From JBCBDX01 sp038529265 (GTDB lineage: Bacteria > Pseudomonadota > Alphaproteobacteria > Rhizobiales > Rhizobiaceae), in NCBI GenBank assembly GCA_038529265.1, contig JBCBDX010000001.1, positions 434,001 to 498,000 of the forward strand: a DNA stretch of 64,000 nt, written 5' to 3'. The notes below the pieces were generated by a model. That model made no database searches. It had not been told where the DNA came from and worked only from the letters and a program-made list of their open reading frames with translations. Shown one piece after another: positions 25,188-32,873 of this stretch (position 1 is the first letter of the stretch; each line of letters begins with the position of its first letter). A program made the position numbers and the translations under genes.

Positions 25188-25577
25188 ATGACAGATCAAT
25201 TGGATGCTGCCGGTTCGGTCACGGCAACGCTGCTGCGCGCGCTTGAGCGTGCTGCCAAGCTTTATGAAGAACAGATTGCGGTATCGGACGGCTACAATGC
25301 CAAACTGACGGAAGACGGTGTCCGTCTGGCTACAGCTTTGGATCGATTGCGCAAGGCCTGTGACGAAACAGCGCGAAATACAAACGCGGACGCGTCAATA
25401 GCTGACGAAAAATTGGCTCGCGAGTTGCTAACAAGGTTGGAAGTGGAAATTGAGGCTACTATCGCCCAGCGCTTGGCAGCGTTTGCTAATGAGTTACCCG
25501 CCGAGTGTCCAAAATGTGGTGCTCAACTGCCCAACTTGGCGACTTCGCAAAAACCAGCGGCCACCGGGCAGAAGTGA
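25188..25577 (+). CDS. GTA gp1, putative small terminase subunit
   Basis: A 129-residue, mostly helical protein directly before the large terminase, in the position of RcGTA gp1. The N-terminal half is a probable coiled coil (LLRALERAAKLYEEQIAV, and LATALDRLRKACDETA). The C-terminal end has CPKCGAQL, a possible zinc knuckle. Small terminases are poorly conserved, so the call rests on position and helical character. The last 128 nt overlap the terminase frame that starts at 25450. It is the first gene after the candidate promoter. Confidence 0.6.
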   Translation: MTDQLDAAGSVTATLLRALERAAKLYEEQIAVSDGYNAKLTEDGVRLATALDRLRKACDETARNTNADASIADEKLARELLTRLEVEIEATIAQRLAAFANELPAECPKCGAQLPNLATSQKPAATGQK

Positions 25578-26748
25578 TTGGTTGACTTGGCTTTTGATTG
25601 GTGGGCGCGGATCCGGCAAGACTTTGGCAGGCTCGACCTGGGTGCACTATCTTGCGACCGGCATGCGGCCAGCCGCTTCTGTGCCCACAGAGCCAATCGC
25701 ACTGATTGGAGAAACCATACATGAAGTGCGCGAGGTTATGATAGACGGGCCTTCCGGCATTCGACAGGTCGCGGCATTTGAGCGGCCCGTCTATGAAGCT
25801 TCACGACGCCGTTTGGTATGGCCCAATGGTTGTGTTGCACGAGCTTTCTCAGCCCACGATCCGGAAAGCCTGCGCGGGCCGCAGTTCTCGGTCGCATGGG
25901 CAGATGAATTGGGAAAATATCCAAATGCGCAGCAGGTCTGGGATATGCTGCAATTTGGACTAAGGCTTGGTTCCTGGCCACGGCAAATGGTGACAACGAC
26001 ACCACGCCCGACAAAGCTGCTGCGTTCAATTATGGATGATCCGCACACTTGCGTCTCGCATATGCCAACTTCTGAGAACGCAGCCAATTTGGCCAGCCCC
26101 TTTCTGGCTGCGATGAACAAGCAATATGGTGGCACACGACTGGGCCGTCAGGAATTGGAAGGCGAGTATCTTGAAGAACGCGAGGGCGCTCTCTGGTCTT
26201 CCAAACTGTTGGATCAAAGCAGAAGCAAGAACGCGCCGACGCTAAAGCGGATTGTCGTTGCGGTAGACCCTCCCGTAACAAGCAAGTCAACTTCAGATGC
26301 TTGTGGGATCATTGCGGCGGGATTGGCCGATGATGGCAAGATCTTGGTTCTTGGTGACCATTCGTTGAAGTCTGTTTCTCCATCGAGATGGGCGCGTAAA
26401 GTCTGCGAAGCTTATCATCATCATGGTGCCGACACCGTTATTGCAGAGACTAATCAAGGTGGTGAGCTGGTGCCAACCATGATCAGAAACATCGACCCGT
26501 CGGTTCATGTTACGAGCGTCCACGCGAGAAAGAGTAAGTACATGCGGGCTGAGCCCGTCTCACTGCTTTATGAGCAAGGGCGAGTTTCGCATTTGGGTAC
26601 GCACGCCGAGCTCGAAGACGAGATGTGCAATTTCGATCCCTCGGGGCTTGCGAGCGGCCATTCACCGGACCGTGTTGATGCACTGGTATGGGCCATCGCT
26701 GCCTTGGTTGGTGATGGGTCAATCAAGCCGAAAATCCGACCGATCTGA
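25450..26748 (+). CDS. GTA gp2, large terminase (DNA-packaging ATPase-nuclease)
   Basis: The ATPase domain has Walker A GGRGSGKT and Walker B-like VAWADELGK; the RNase H-like nuclease has VAVDPP, VIAETNQGG and DRVDALVWA with acidic metal ligands. The start is uncertain: TTG 25450 (432 residues) or ATG 25489 (419 residues). Both lie within gp1, and I keep the overlap because residues just before the ATPase (RKNQRPPGRSDWLTWLL) match the NQxPPxxDW lead-in of other GTA terminases. The enzyme translocates and cuts host DNA into the head. It is complete, close to the usual 420-460 residues. Confidence 0.93.
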   Translation: MRLLSPSAWQRLLMSYPPSVQNVVLNCPTWRLRKNQRPPGRSDWLTWLLIGGRGSGKTLAGSTWVHYLATGMRPAASVPTEPIALIGETIHEVREVMIDGPSGIRQVAAFERPVYEASRRRLVWPNGCVARAFSAHDPESLRGPQFSVAWADELGKYPNAQQVWDMLQFGLRLGSWPRQMVTTTPRPTKLLRSIMDDPHTCVSHMPTSENAANLASPFLAAMNKQYGGTRLGRQELEGEYLEEREGALWSSKLLDQSRSKNAPTLKRIVVAVDPPVTSKSTSDACGIIAAGLADDGKILVLGDHSLKSVSPSRWARKVCEAYHHHGADTVIAETNQGGELVPTMIRNIDPSVHVTSVHARKSKYMRAEPVSLLYEQGRVSHLGTHAELEDEMCNFDPSGLASGHSPDRVDALVWAIAALVGDGSIKPKIRPI

Positions 26749-26765
26749 ACGCCCGAGAAAGGGAC

Positions 26766-27995
26766 ATGATGACTAAACAGCAAGTCGCTTCAAAGTGGCT
26801 AGCGCGTTGGTTCACGCGCAATCAACATGCAGGCGAGAAAAAATCGCATCCAGTCGGAGGCGGTGAACTAAGCACAAAAAGCGCTTTTGCATCCCTTTAT
26901 GCGATGGGGCAGGTGCAGAACACGCCAACCCACTTCGCAGCAATGGCTTCCGAAGGTTACGGCCGCAATCCAATTGTCTACCGATGTGTTCGAATGATCA
27001 GCGAAGCGGCCGCCTCGGTGCCATGGGTCGGGTATCAGGGGGCACAAGAAGCGAGTGCCCATGAAGGGATGACACTTGTCGAAAGGCCAAACGGTCAAGA
27101 AACACGACAAGAGTTCCTCGAAAAACTGATCACGAGCCTTTTGCTTTCCGGCAATGCATTTGTAGAGCACGTGGAGCCGGTATCGGGGCGCCACAGATTT
27201 TTTGTCCTGCGCTCGGACAGGGTCACAATTGATACCGATATGGCTGGCTGGCCAACATCGGTTTGCGTATCGCACGAAGGTAAAAAACGAACGCTCATGC
27301 TCGGTGACGTTGGAAGCATTGGTGAAGCATTGCATCTCAAGCTAATCGACCCGCTGAGCGATATACATGGACAGTCTCCTTTACAGGCCGCGGTCGCGGC
27401 GCTCGATGTCCACAATTCAGCGGCGCTTTGGAACAAGTCACTTCTAGACAACGCCGCACGGCCAAGCGGTGCACTCATCTATGCGCCGGCAGATAACTCC
27501 AGCCTGACACCTGAGCAGTTCGAGGTGCTGAAGGGCGAGTTGGATGCCAGTTTCTCTGGAAGCAAAAACGCCGGGCGACCTTTACTGCTCGAAGGTGGTT
27601 TGGACTGGAAAGCCATGGGGATGACCCCGTCCGACATGGATTTTGTGGAGACCAAAAACACTGCCAGCAGGGAAATTGCCCTGGCTTTTGGTGTTCCACC
27701 AATGTTGCTCGGCATACCCGGCGATAACACCTACGCAAACTATCAGGAAGCACAGCGTGCGTTTTACCGACTGACAGTGTTGCCGCTTCTTCGGCGTGTC
27801 GTTGCATCGTTTACGCAATGGCTTGAGCCGGTAAATGGAGCAGGGTTTCGATACGACATCGACACCGACCAGATTGAGGGCTTGGCTTATGAGCGCGACA
27901 GCCTTTGGAAAAGACTGGAAGAAGCCTCGTTCCTGACCCGCGCAGAAAAACGCGAAGCTGTTGGTTACTCGCCCCTACCAGAAGAAGGTGTCTGA
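26766..27995 (+). CDS. GTA gp3, HK97-type portal protein
   Basis: A 409-residue portal protein that forms the DNA entry ring and docks the terminase. GRNPIVYRCVRMISEAAASVPW near residue 60 (core: NPIVYRCVRMI), LLLSGNAFVEHV and FGVPPMLLGIPGDNTYANYQEAQRAF (core: FGVPPMLLGI and NYQEAQ) are typical of the HK97/Siphoviridae portal family. The length matches RcGTA gp3. It follows the terminase by 17 nt with GAAAGGGAC before its ATG. Confidence 0.95.
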   Translation: MMTKQQVASKWLARWFTRNQHAGEKKSHPVGGGELSTKSAFASLYAMGQVQNTPTHFAAMASEGYGRNPIVYRCVRMISEAAASVPWVGYQGAQEASAHEGMTLVERPNGQETRQEFLEKLITSLLLSGNAFVEHVEPVSGRHRFFVLRSDRVTIDTDMAGWPTSVCVSHEGKKRTLMLGDVGSIGEALHLKLIDPLSDIHGQSPLQAAVAALDVHNSAALWNKSLLDNAARPSGALIYAPADNSSLTPEQFEVLKGELDASFSGSKNAGRPLLLEGGLDWKAMGMTPSDMDFVETKNTASREIALAFGVPPMLLGIPGDNTYANYQEAQRAFYRLTVLPLLRRVVASFTQWLEPVNGAGFRYDIDTDQIEGLAYERDSLWKRLEEASFLTRAEKREAVGYSPLPEEGV

Positions 27996-27998
27996 CAC

Positions 27999-28355
27999 GT
28001 GCATGAGACTTCAAGTGCAGCAATGAGCGTCTTTGCTGCCAAAACAATTGGCGCAGTTGTGGGCTCTGCCATTTCGATAGCCTACGTGCTTCCACAAGGT
28101 AGGCGCGATGCGGCAATCAGGTTCTTTACCGGCGTCGCCGGCGGGCTTGTCTTCGGCACGACGGTGGGCGTCAAACTGGCGCATGACTTTGGCATTTCCA
28201 ACCTGCTCAGCGAGGTCGAAACGGTCCTGATGGGCTCAGCCATAGCTTCACTTGCAATATGGTGGGTTGTTGGCTTCTTGCTACGCGCAGCGCATTTGCC
28301 CTCGGGTTTGGTTAGGCAAGACCAGAGCACCAACAAAGGGGAACAAGCGGAATGA
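27999..28355 (+). CDS. GTA gp3.5-like small membrane protein (DUF6107-type)
   Basis: A 118-residue protein between portal and protease, where rhizobial GTA clusters carry a small membrane protein. It begins with GTG 27999; an internal ATG at 28023 is possible. Three hydrophobic segments are visible (about 10-30, 42-60 and 78-100), with KTIGAVVGSAISIAYVLP resembling DUF6107. It does not resemble a virion structural protein. It might assist assembly at the membrane or act in lysis; neither is shown. It overlaps the protease gene by 4 nt. Confidence 0.7.
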   Translation: MHETSSAAMSVFAAKTIGAVVGSAISIAYVLPQGRRDAAIRFFTGVAGGLVFGTTVGVKLAHDFGISNLLSEVETVLMGSAIASLAIWWVVGFLLRAAHLPSGLVRQDQSTNKGEQAE

Positions 28356-29026
28356 CGGAACTTACGCGAAAATTCGTATCGACAAATGCGCTAAGTATCC
28401 AAGAAGACGGGTGCTTCTCGGGCTATGCCAGTGTATTCGACATCGTCGACCTTGGAGAAGAGGTGGTCGCGCCGGGCGCCTTTAAGGACTGTCTGGAAGA
28501 AAAGGGTGCTGCTGGCATCCGAATGCTTTTTCAACACGATCCCAACGAACCAATTGGCTATTGGATAAGCATCAGGGAAGATGCTTACGGCTTGGCTGTA
28601 AAGGGCGTTATCGACGTCAATGTCGAAAAGGGCCGCGAAGTCTTGTCAATGCTACGTACCGGCGCACTTGATGGCCTATCAATTGGTTTCAAGGCGATTG
28701 AAGCCGCTACCGATCGTCGAACCGGTGTGAGGCACATAACAAAGGCTGACCTCTGGGAGATCTCTGTGGTGACATTTCCGATGTTGCCTCAGGCCCGCGT
28801 TCACGATGTAAACTCTTCTTCAAGTTTGCCCAGCAAACGAAGTTTAGAACGGTGGCTCGTGCGCGATGCCGGGTTCACCAGACGTCAAGCCCGAACGATC
28901 ATAACGAAGGGCTACAATGGATTGTCCACCGCGCGGGATGCCGGAACTGGAGCGATCAAGCCGGAAGCAAAGGGCGCAGACCTTGTTGCGGTGATGCGCA
29001 AAGCAGCTTCCAAAATGACCCCGTAA
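28352..29026 (+). CDS. GTA gp4, HK97 family prohead protease
   Basis: A 224-residue serine protease that matures the capsid. GYASVFDIVDLGEEVVAPGAF at the N-terminus (core: GYASVFDIVDLG), the catalytic His in MLFQHDPNEPIGYW (about residue 66) and the catalytic Ser in LDGLSIGFKA (about residue 111) fit the U35/HK97 protease family. A C-terminal tail of about 60 residues follows the protease domain. ATGA overlap with the preceding gene. Confidence 0.94.
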   Translation: MTELTRKFVSTNALSIQEDGCFSGYASVFDIVDLGEEVVAPGAFKDCLEEKGAAGIRMLFQHDPNEPIGYWISIREDAYGLAVKGVIDVNVEKGREVLSMLRTGALDGLSIGFKAIEAATDRRTGVRHITKADLWEISVVTFPMLPQARVHDVNSSSSLPSKRSLERWLVRDAGFTRRQARTIITKGYNGLSTARDAGTGAIKPEAKGADLVAVMRKAASKMTP

Positions 29027-29041
29027 TTCAAGGAAAACAAA

Positions 29042-30325
29042 ATGACCGATAAACCAACGGTGTCCGCGCGGGCACCGAACAGGAAAGCTGTGCCTATCGC
29101 TGCAATGCCAACCAGTCAGGCACAGGATGTCGCCGAAGCATTTGACGACTTCATGCGTGCGTTTGACGCGTTCAAGCAAGCCAATGACGAGCGGCTGCAG
29201 CAGTTGGAAAGCCAGGTTGGCGCCGATCCGCTGACGGCCGCTAAAGTTGATAACATTAACGCAGCTGTTGATGAGCAAAAGCGCGTGTTGGAAGCATTGG
29301 TGGAAAAGGCAGCCCGCGGCAACAACAGCGCAATGGCTTTTGGCCGCTCTTCAACCATACATAAGTCCGCGTTTGACCGATACGTCCGATCTGGCCAGGA
29401 GGCGGGACTTCGCGACTTGGAAGCCAAGTCGATGAGTTATGGCTCCGGCCCTGATGGCGGTTACCTGGTGCCGCCGGAGCTGGAGACTGAAATCGGCAGT
29501 CGTTTGGCGGCTTTATCGCCGTTGCGTGATCTCGCGACTGTACGGCAGGTCACGAGTGCTGTCTTGAAAAAGCCCTTCGCAACAACTGGCCCTGCAGTAG
29601 GTTGGGTTGGTGAAACCGATGCGCGTCCGGAAACGAATGCCAGCCAACTCTCGGAACTGCAGTTTCCAACGATGGAGCTCTATGCAATGCCGGCAGCGAC
29701 CGCCTCACTGCTTGATGATAGCGCTGTCGACATCGATAGTTGGATTGCTGGCGAAATAGAAACGGCGTTTGCTGAACAGGAAAGCGCTGCGTTCATCAAC
29801 GGTGATGGCGTTAACAAGCCGCGTGGTATTACCGACTATACAAGCGTTGATGAGAGCGCTTGGACATGGGGCAATATCGGCCACATCACCACGGGTGAGG
29901 CGGGATCTTTTGGAACCGGAGATGCAGGCGCGGCAACACTCATCGACACAATTTATGCATTGAAAGCCGGATACCGCCAAAACGCTAACTGGTTGATGAA
30001 CCGCAAAGCGCAGGCCGCCGTTCGCAAACTTAAAGACGCTGACGGAAACTACATATGGCAGCCACCGTCCACCGCCGGAGAAAAGGCGCTGTTGATGGGA
30101 TTTGCTGTCAGTGAAGCCGAAGACATGCCCGACATTGCCAACGGCGCAAATGCGATAGCTTTTGGCGACTTTGCCCGAGGCTACCTGGTTGTTGATAGAG
30201 CTGGGATCAGCGTGTTGCGGGATCCTTATTCCGCAAAGCCGTACGTGCTTTTCTACACGACGAAACGTGTCGGCGGCGGTGTCCAAGATTTCGACGCCTT
30301 CAAGTTTATACAGTTCAGCGCCTGA
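29042..30325 (+). CDS. GTA gp5, HK97-type major capsid protein
   Basis: A 427-residue capsid protein. The first ~110 residues are a helical scaffold-like delta domain (DDFMRAFDAFKQANDERLQQ) expected to be removed by the protease. Mature-type sequence starts around SYGSGPDGGYLVPPELE, followed by the conserved GWVGETDARPETNASQLSELQF (core: WVGETDARPET), AEQESAAFINGDGVNKPRGI (core: FINGDGVNKPRG) and the C-terminal FYTTKRVGGGVQDF. AAGGAA gives a good ribosome site. It is the last gene before the only long gap in the cluster. Confidence 0.96.
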   Translation: MTDKPTVSARAPNRKAVPIAAMPTSQAQDVAEAFDDFMRAFDAFKQANDERLQQLESQVGADPLTAAKVDNINAAVDEQKRVLEALVEKAARGNNSAMAFGRSSTIHKSAFDRYVRSGQEAGLRDLEAKSMSYGSGPDGGYLVPPELETEIGSRLAALSPLRDLATVRQVTSAVLKKPFATTGPAVGWVGETDARPETNASQLSELQFPTMELYAMPAATASLLDDSAVDIDSWIAGEIETAFAEQESAAFINGDGVNKPRGITDYTSVDESAWTWGNIGHITTGEAGSFGTGDAGAATLIDTIYALKAGYRQNANWLMNRKAQAAVRKLKDADGNYIWQPPSTAGEKALLMGFAVSEAEDMPDIANGANAIAFGDFARGYLVVDRAGISVLRDPYSAKPYVLFYTTKRVGGGVQDFDAFKFIQFSA

Positions 30326-30374
30326 TTAAGCGCGAAGGGCTCTCCTCCCAGCCCAGCCGTGCAAGACGCTGAAT

Positions 30375-30405
30375 GGACGGCGGCGATCCTCCCGCGCCGC
30401 CGTCC
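30375..30405 (+). terminator. Perfect 11-bp hairpin after the capsid gene
   Basis: GGACGGCGGCG (30375-30385) and CGCCGCCGTCC (30395-30405) pair exactly around a 9-nt loop. The stem is almost all G-C. The sequence after it (GCCCCAGATTTTAAA) has only a short T run starting about 8 nt later, so it is not a textbook intrinsic terminator but should be a strong pause, partial terminator or RNA 3'-end stabiliser for the capsid message. The 118-bp gap is unique within an otherwise closely packed cluster. Confidence 0.65.
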
Positions 30406-30443
30406 GCCCCAGATTTTAAACGCTCAAGATTCGGAACACCTCC

Positions 30444-31013
30444 ATGGCATCAACGCTTGTGACCCCACCTGCGGTCGCACCCATTACCTTGGCTGAAGCC
30501 AAGGCCCATTTGCGCATCACACACGATGAAGAAGACGGTCTAATTGAGGATCTCATCGGCACAGCAACCCGCTTTTTGAATGACAATGACGGCGTCTGCG
30601 CGGTGCGCCAGACCTGGCGTTATTATGTGGACGATGTCGCATCAGTTCATAGCGTGCATCGATATCCGGTGATCGGCATTAATTCGGCGACTGCATTTGA
30701 CCGTGATGGAAACGCCTCTTTGCTTGAACCAGACCTGATGGAGCTGGAAGCGAAGAAACGACCAGCCGAACTCTGCTTTGATACAGCCGCCATTAAGGAT
30801 GCTGCTGCAAACGGCGCTGAAGTTGATATCGAATTTGGTTTTGGGGACACGCCACTGGAAGTTCCCGACACGCTGAAACGAGCTCTCTTGGTTCTCGTTG
30901 CCCACTGGTATGCATTCCGCGCTGACGTTGCCCCCAAAGATCAGCCGGTTTCCATTCCGGATCAATATAAGCGCCTTGTTGCGTCATTTCGTATGATCGG
31001 ATTAGGCGCATGA
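30444..31013 (+). CDS. GTA gp6, head-tail connector (adaptor)
   Basis: A 189-residue protein of the gp6-like head-tail connector family. ITLAEAKAHLRITHDEEDGLIEDLIGTATRF (core: EAKAHLRITHDEED) is the classic N-terminal helix pair, and PDTLKRALLVLVAHWYAFR the C-terminal one. It binds beneath the portal. The ATG at 30444 has only a weak ribosome site (CGGAACACC), in line with lower expression than the capsid gene. It overlaps gp7 by 4 nt. Confidence 0.9.
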   Translation: MASTLVTPPAVAPITLAEAKAHLRITHDEEDGLIEDLIGTATRFLNDNDGVCAVRQTWRYYVDDVASVHSVHRYPVIGINSATAFDRDGNASLLEPDLMELEAKKRPAELCFDTAAIKDAAANGAEVDIEFGFGDTPLEVPDTLKRALLVLVAHWYAFRADVAPKDQPVSIPDQYKRLVASFRMIGLGA

Positions 31014-31366
31014 TCATTAGACCTCTGATGGCAAATGTGAACGATCTGCAGGTTCCGTTCCGCCACCAATCGCCGAGCATGGAAAACGATATGCATGGTG
31101 CCCCGCAAACAAGCTGGCTTGAGCGCGGAATTGCTTGGGGTGCTTATGAACGCTCCGGAGTCACAACCAACATTCGCGCGCAAGCAGATGAACCGGATCG
31201 ATCAGGCCATATACTGGTCCGCCGTCGAATGGCTAATCCATGTCAGGTCGGCGACCGGTTGGTTGGCGATGTAACATGGTACGTTAATGCGGTTGCCGAT
31301 CCTGATGGAACACAGCGATTTCAGCGCCTCTATTGCACCACCAGAAGCGATGAGGCAGGCACATGA
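31010..31366 (+). CDS. GTA gp7, head closure (stopper) protein
   Basis: A 118-residue beta-rich protein in the position of RcGTA gp7. HILVRRRMANPCQVGDRLVG and FQRLYCTTRSDEAG are consistent with the phage head-tail adaptor/stopper fold, although similarity is modest. It would seal the filled head and connect to the tail. ATGA overlaps link it to gp6 and to the small ORF downstream. Confidence 0.82.
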   Translation: MIIRPLMANVNDLQVPFRHQSPSMENDMHGAPQTSWLERGIAWGAYERSGVTTNIRAQADEPDRSGHILVRRRMANPCQVGDRLVGDVTWYVNAVADPDGTQRFQRLYCTTRSDEAGT

Positions 31367-31500
31367 AAGCAATCGTACAAACAAATGTTACCATGCTGAT
31401 CGAAGCAATAAGGCGCGCCGTCACCGCAAATGCCGACCGCGCTGCCGCTGACACCGCGAATTCCCCAACCAACAAGGCTGATAGTAATGTTGAGCAATGA
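31363..31500 (+). CDS. Small ORF (45 aa) coupled between gp7 and gp8
   Basis: ATG at 31363 overlaps the gp7 stop as ATGA, and the frame closes with TGA at 31498-31500 inside gp8, whose ATG is at 31487. The 45-residue product starts MKAIVQTNVTMLIEAIRRAV and becomes Ala/Asn/Asp-rich, so it is helical and then disordered. It fills what would otherwise be a 120-nt gap in this compact cluster. I know no GTA gene of this size here. It could be a remnant of an HK97 gp10-like gene, a translational-coupling leader for gp8, or a real minor protein. Confidence 0.45.
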   Translation: MKAIVQTNVTMLIEAIRRAVTANADRAAADTANSPTNKADSNVEQ

Positions 31501-31891
31501 TGTGCATGAAGCGCTCTTTGCTCGGTTGACACAAGATCAAACGCTTCAGGACTTGTTGGTTTCAGGCAGCGGCGTTGTCGATGCTATGCCAAGGCCGCGC
31601 AGCTTCCCATTCGCGCTCTTGGCATCAGTTGAAAGCACTGATCGTTCTACTGACCTAATCAGTGGTGCGGCACACACGATACTCTTTGAAGTCTGGTCCA
31701 GAGCTACAAACCGATCACAGTGCATCAGCATTGCTGAACGCATTGAGTTTTTGCTGCTCTCAGATGACTGGAATGCGAGCGAAACGCTGATCACGTCGCG
31801 TTCTCGGCTCGGATGTGTGACTTCGCACGACCGTCAAAGCCGTGCCTTTGTTGCACGGCTTCGCATACGCCTGAACACAGAACCAAACTAG
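31487..31891 (+). CDS. GTA gp8, tail terminator (DUF3168)
   Basis: A 134-residue protein from ATG 31487, preceded by AAGGCTGATAGT. DVHEALFARLTQDQTLQDLL at the N-terminus and FALLASVESTDRSTDLISG are typical of DUF3168 tail-completion proteins, with ILFEVWSRATNRSQCISIAE (core: FEVWSR) in the middle. It caps the tail tube at the head-proximal end. The frame stays open 57 nt upstream, but that part overlaps the small ORF and lacks family residues. Confidence 0.88.
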   Translation: MLSNDVHEALFARLTQDQTLQDLLVSGSGVVDAMPRPRSFPFALLASVESTDRSTDLISGAAHTILFEVWSRATNRSQCISIAERIEFLLLSDDWNASETLITSRSRLGCVTSHDRQSRAFVARLRIRLNTEPN

Positions 31892-31921
31892 TTACTCCCA
31901 TTAATTGCATAGGGGCAAAAC

Positions 31922-32335
31922 ATGACCGCGCAGGCTGGCAAGGATATGCTTTTAAAGTCCGTTGAACCGGACAACTCCACGACAACTATTGCTGGGCTCC
32001 GGACGAAACGTCTGACGCTAAATGCCCAGAGTGTAGACATCACTGATGCTGACTCCAATGGCCGATGGCGCGAATTATTGGGGGGCTCGGGCCAGCGTCG
32101 AGCGTCGTTGAGCGCCTCGGGAATATTCAAGGATCAAACCAGCGATGAGATTATGCGCACGCGCTTTTTCAACGGTGAAATCGCGGACTGGCAATTGTTG
32201 ATCCCGGACTTCGGCACGCTGACCGGTCTTTGGCAAATATCGTCACTTGAATATGCAGGAACATTCGATGGCGAGGTCACATTCGACATCGCAATGGAAA
32301 GCGCCGGGGCGCTCGCTTTTGAGGTCTTGGCATGA
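31922..32335 (+). CDS. GTA gp9, major tail tube protein
   Basis: A 137-residue tail tube protein (TP901-1/GTA type). GLRTKRLTLNAQSVDITDAD, WRELLGGSGQRRASLSASGIF (core: WRELLGGSGQRR) and SSLEYAGTFDGEVTFDIAMESAG (core: YAGTFDGEVTFD) are characteristic. It forms stacked hexameric rings. AGGGGCAAAAC provides a strong ribosome site, as expected for an abundant protein. It overlaps gp10 by 4 nt. Confidence 0.94.
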   Translation: MTAQAGKDMLLKSVEPDNSTTTIAGLRTKRLTLNAQSVDITDADSNGRWRELLGGSGQRRASLSASGIFKDQTSDEIMRTRFFNGEIADWQLLIPDFGTLTGLWQISSLEYAGTFDGEVTFDIAMESAGALAFEVLA

Positions 32336-32670
32336 TCGTCAATCATCGACGCGGAGAGGTGAGTGCAAAGCTTGGTGGGACCGAGCGCAGATTATGCCTG
32401 ACGCTTGGTGCCCTTGCGCAATTGGAAGCCGACTTTGGCGTCGAGGATCTCCAAGCACTTGGTAGTCGCTTCGCAAACGCACGGCTCTCGGCGCGAGATT
32501 TGGTTACTCTGCTGCACGCCGGGCTTTGCGGCGGCGGCAATACCTTGTCGCGCGAAGAGGTTGAGCAGCTCGATTGTGAAGGGGGGCTGCGCGGGTATGC
32601 AGAGATAGTATCGAAGCTTTTGGCCGTTACATTCGGCGACGTTAGCGAGACCGCGCATGCCAAAAGTTGA
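32332..32670 (+). CDS. GTA gp10, tail assembly chaperone
   Basis: A 112-residue protein of the GTA gp10 family (gene transfer agent gp10 tail chaperone). NHRRGEVSAKLGG and LCLTLGALAQLEADFGVEDL (core: LTLGALAQLE) are the hallmark, followed by LLHAGLCGGGN. It probably coats the tape measure protein during tail assembly. It overlaps the next chaperone gene by 14 nt without an obvious programmed frameshift site. Confidence 0.92.
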   Translation: MIVNHRRGEVSAKLGGTERRLCLTLGALAQLEADFGVEDLQALGSRFANARLSARDLVTLLHAGLCGGGNTLSREEVEQLDCEGGLRGYAEIVSKLLAVTFGDVSETAHAKS

Positions 32671-32872
32671 GCACAGCCCTTTTCCCTGGGGTGATGTGAT
32701 GGCGTTCGGTTTTGGTCACTTGCGAATGTCACCTGCGGCATTCTGGGCGCTAACTCCCGTCGAACTAAGTGCTGCCATGCGTGCGCACGGCGTGGGCGTA
32801 GCAGGTTCTCGGTCGCTATCATCGCTGCGCAAGCTCATTGATAGGCACGAGACAGTCAACGAAAGGCATTGA
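32657..32872 (+). CDS. GTA gp10.1, second tail assembly chaperone (rcc01693 type)
   Basis: A 71-residue protein. PFPWGDVMAFGFGHLRMSPAAFW (core: FPWGDVMAFGFGHLRM) and LTPVELSAAM are diagnostic of the rcc01693/DUF2376 family, which sits between gp10 and the tape measure gene in GTA clusters. It is slightly longer than usual owing to the Arg/Ser-rich tail. It is separated from gp11 by one base. Confidence 0.92.
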   Translation: MPKVEHSPFPWGDVMAFGFGHLRMSPAAFWALTPVELSAAMRAHGVGVAGSRSLSSLRKLIDRHETVNERH

Positions 32873-32873
32873 A

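Noticed and set aside
29705..30286. A 193-codon open frame on the minus strand inside the capsid gene
   Set aside because: It is fully antisense to a well-supported major capsid gene and has no recognisable domain or ribosome site.
30375..30405. Calling the post-capsid hairpin a full intrinsic terminator
   Set aside because: The stem is strong, but the T run is short and displaced, and essential tail genes lie downstream without another visible promoter; it is reported as a pause or partial terminator.
32640..32680. Programmed -1 frameshift between the two tail chaperone genes
   Set aside because: The second gene has its own ATG and family start, and I see no slippery heptamer in the 14-nt overlap.
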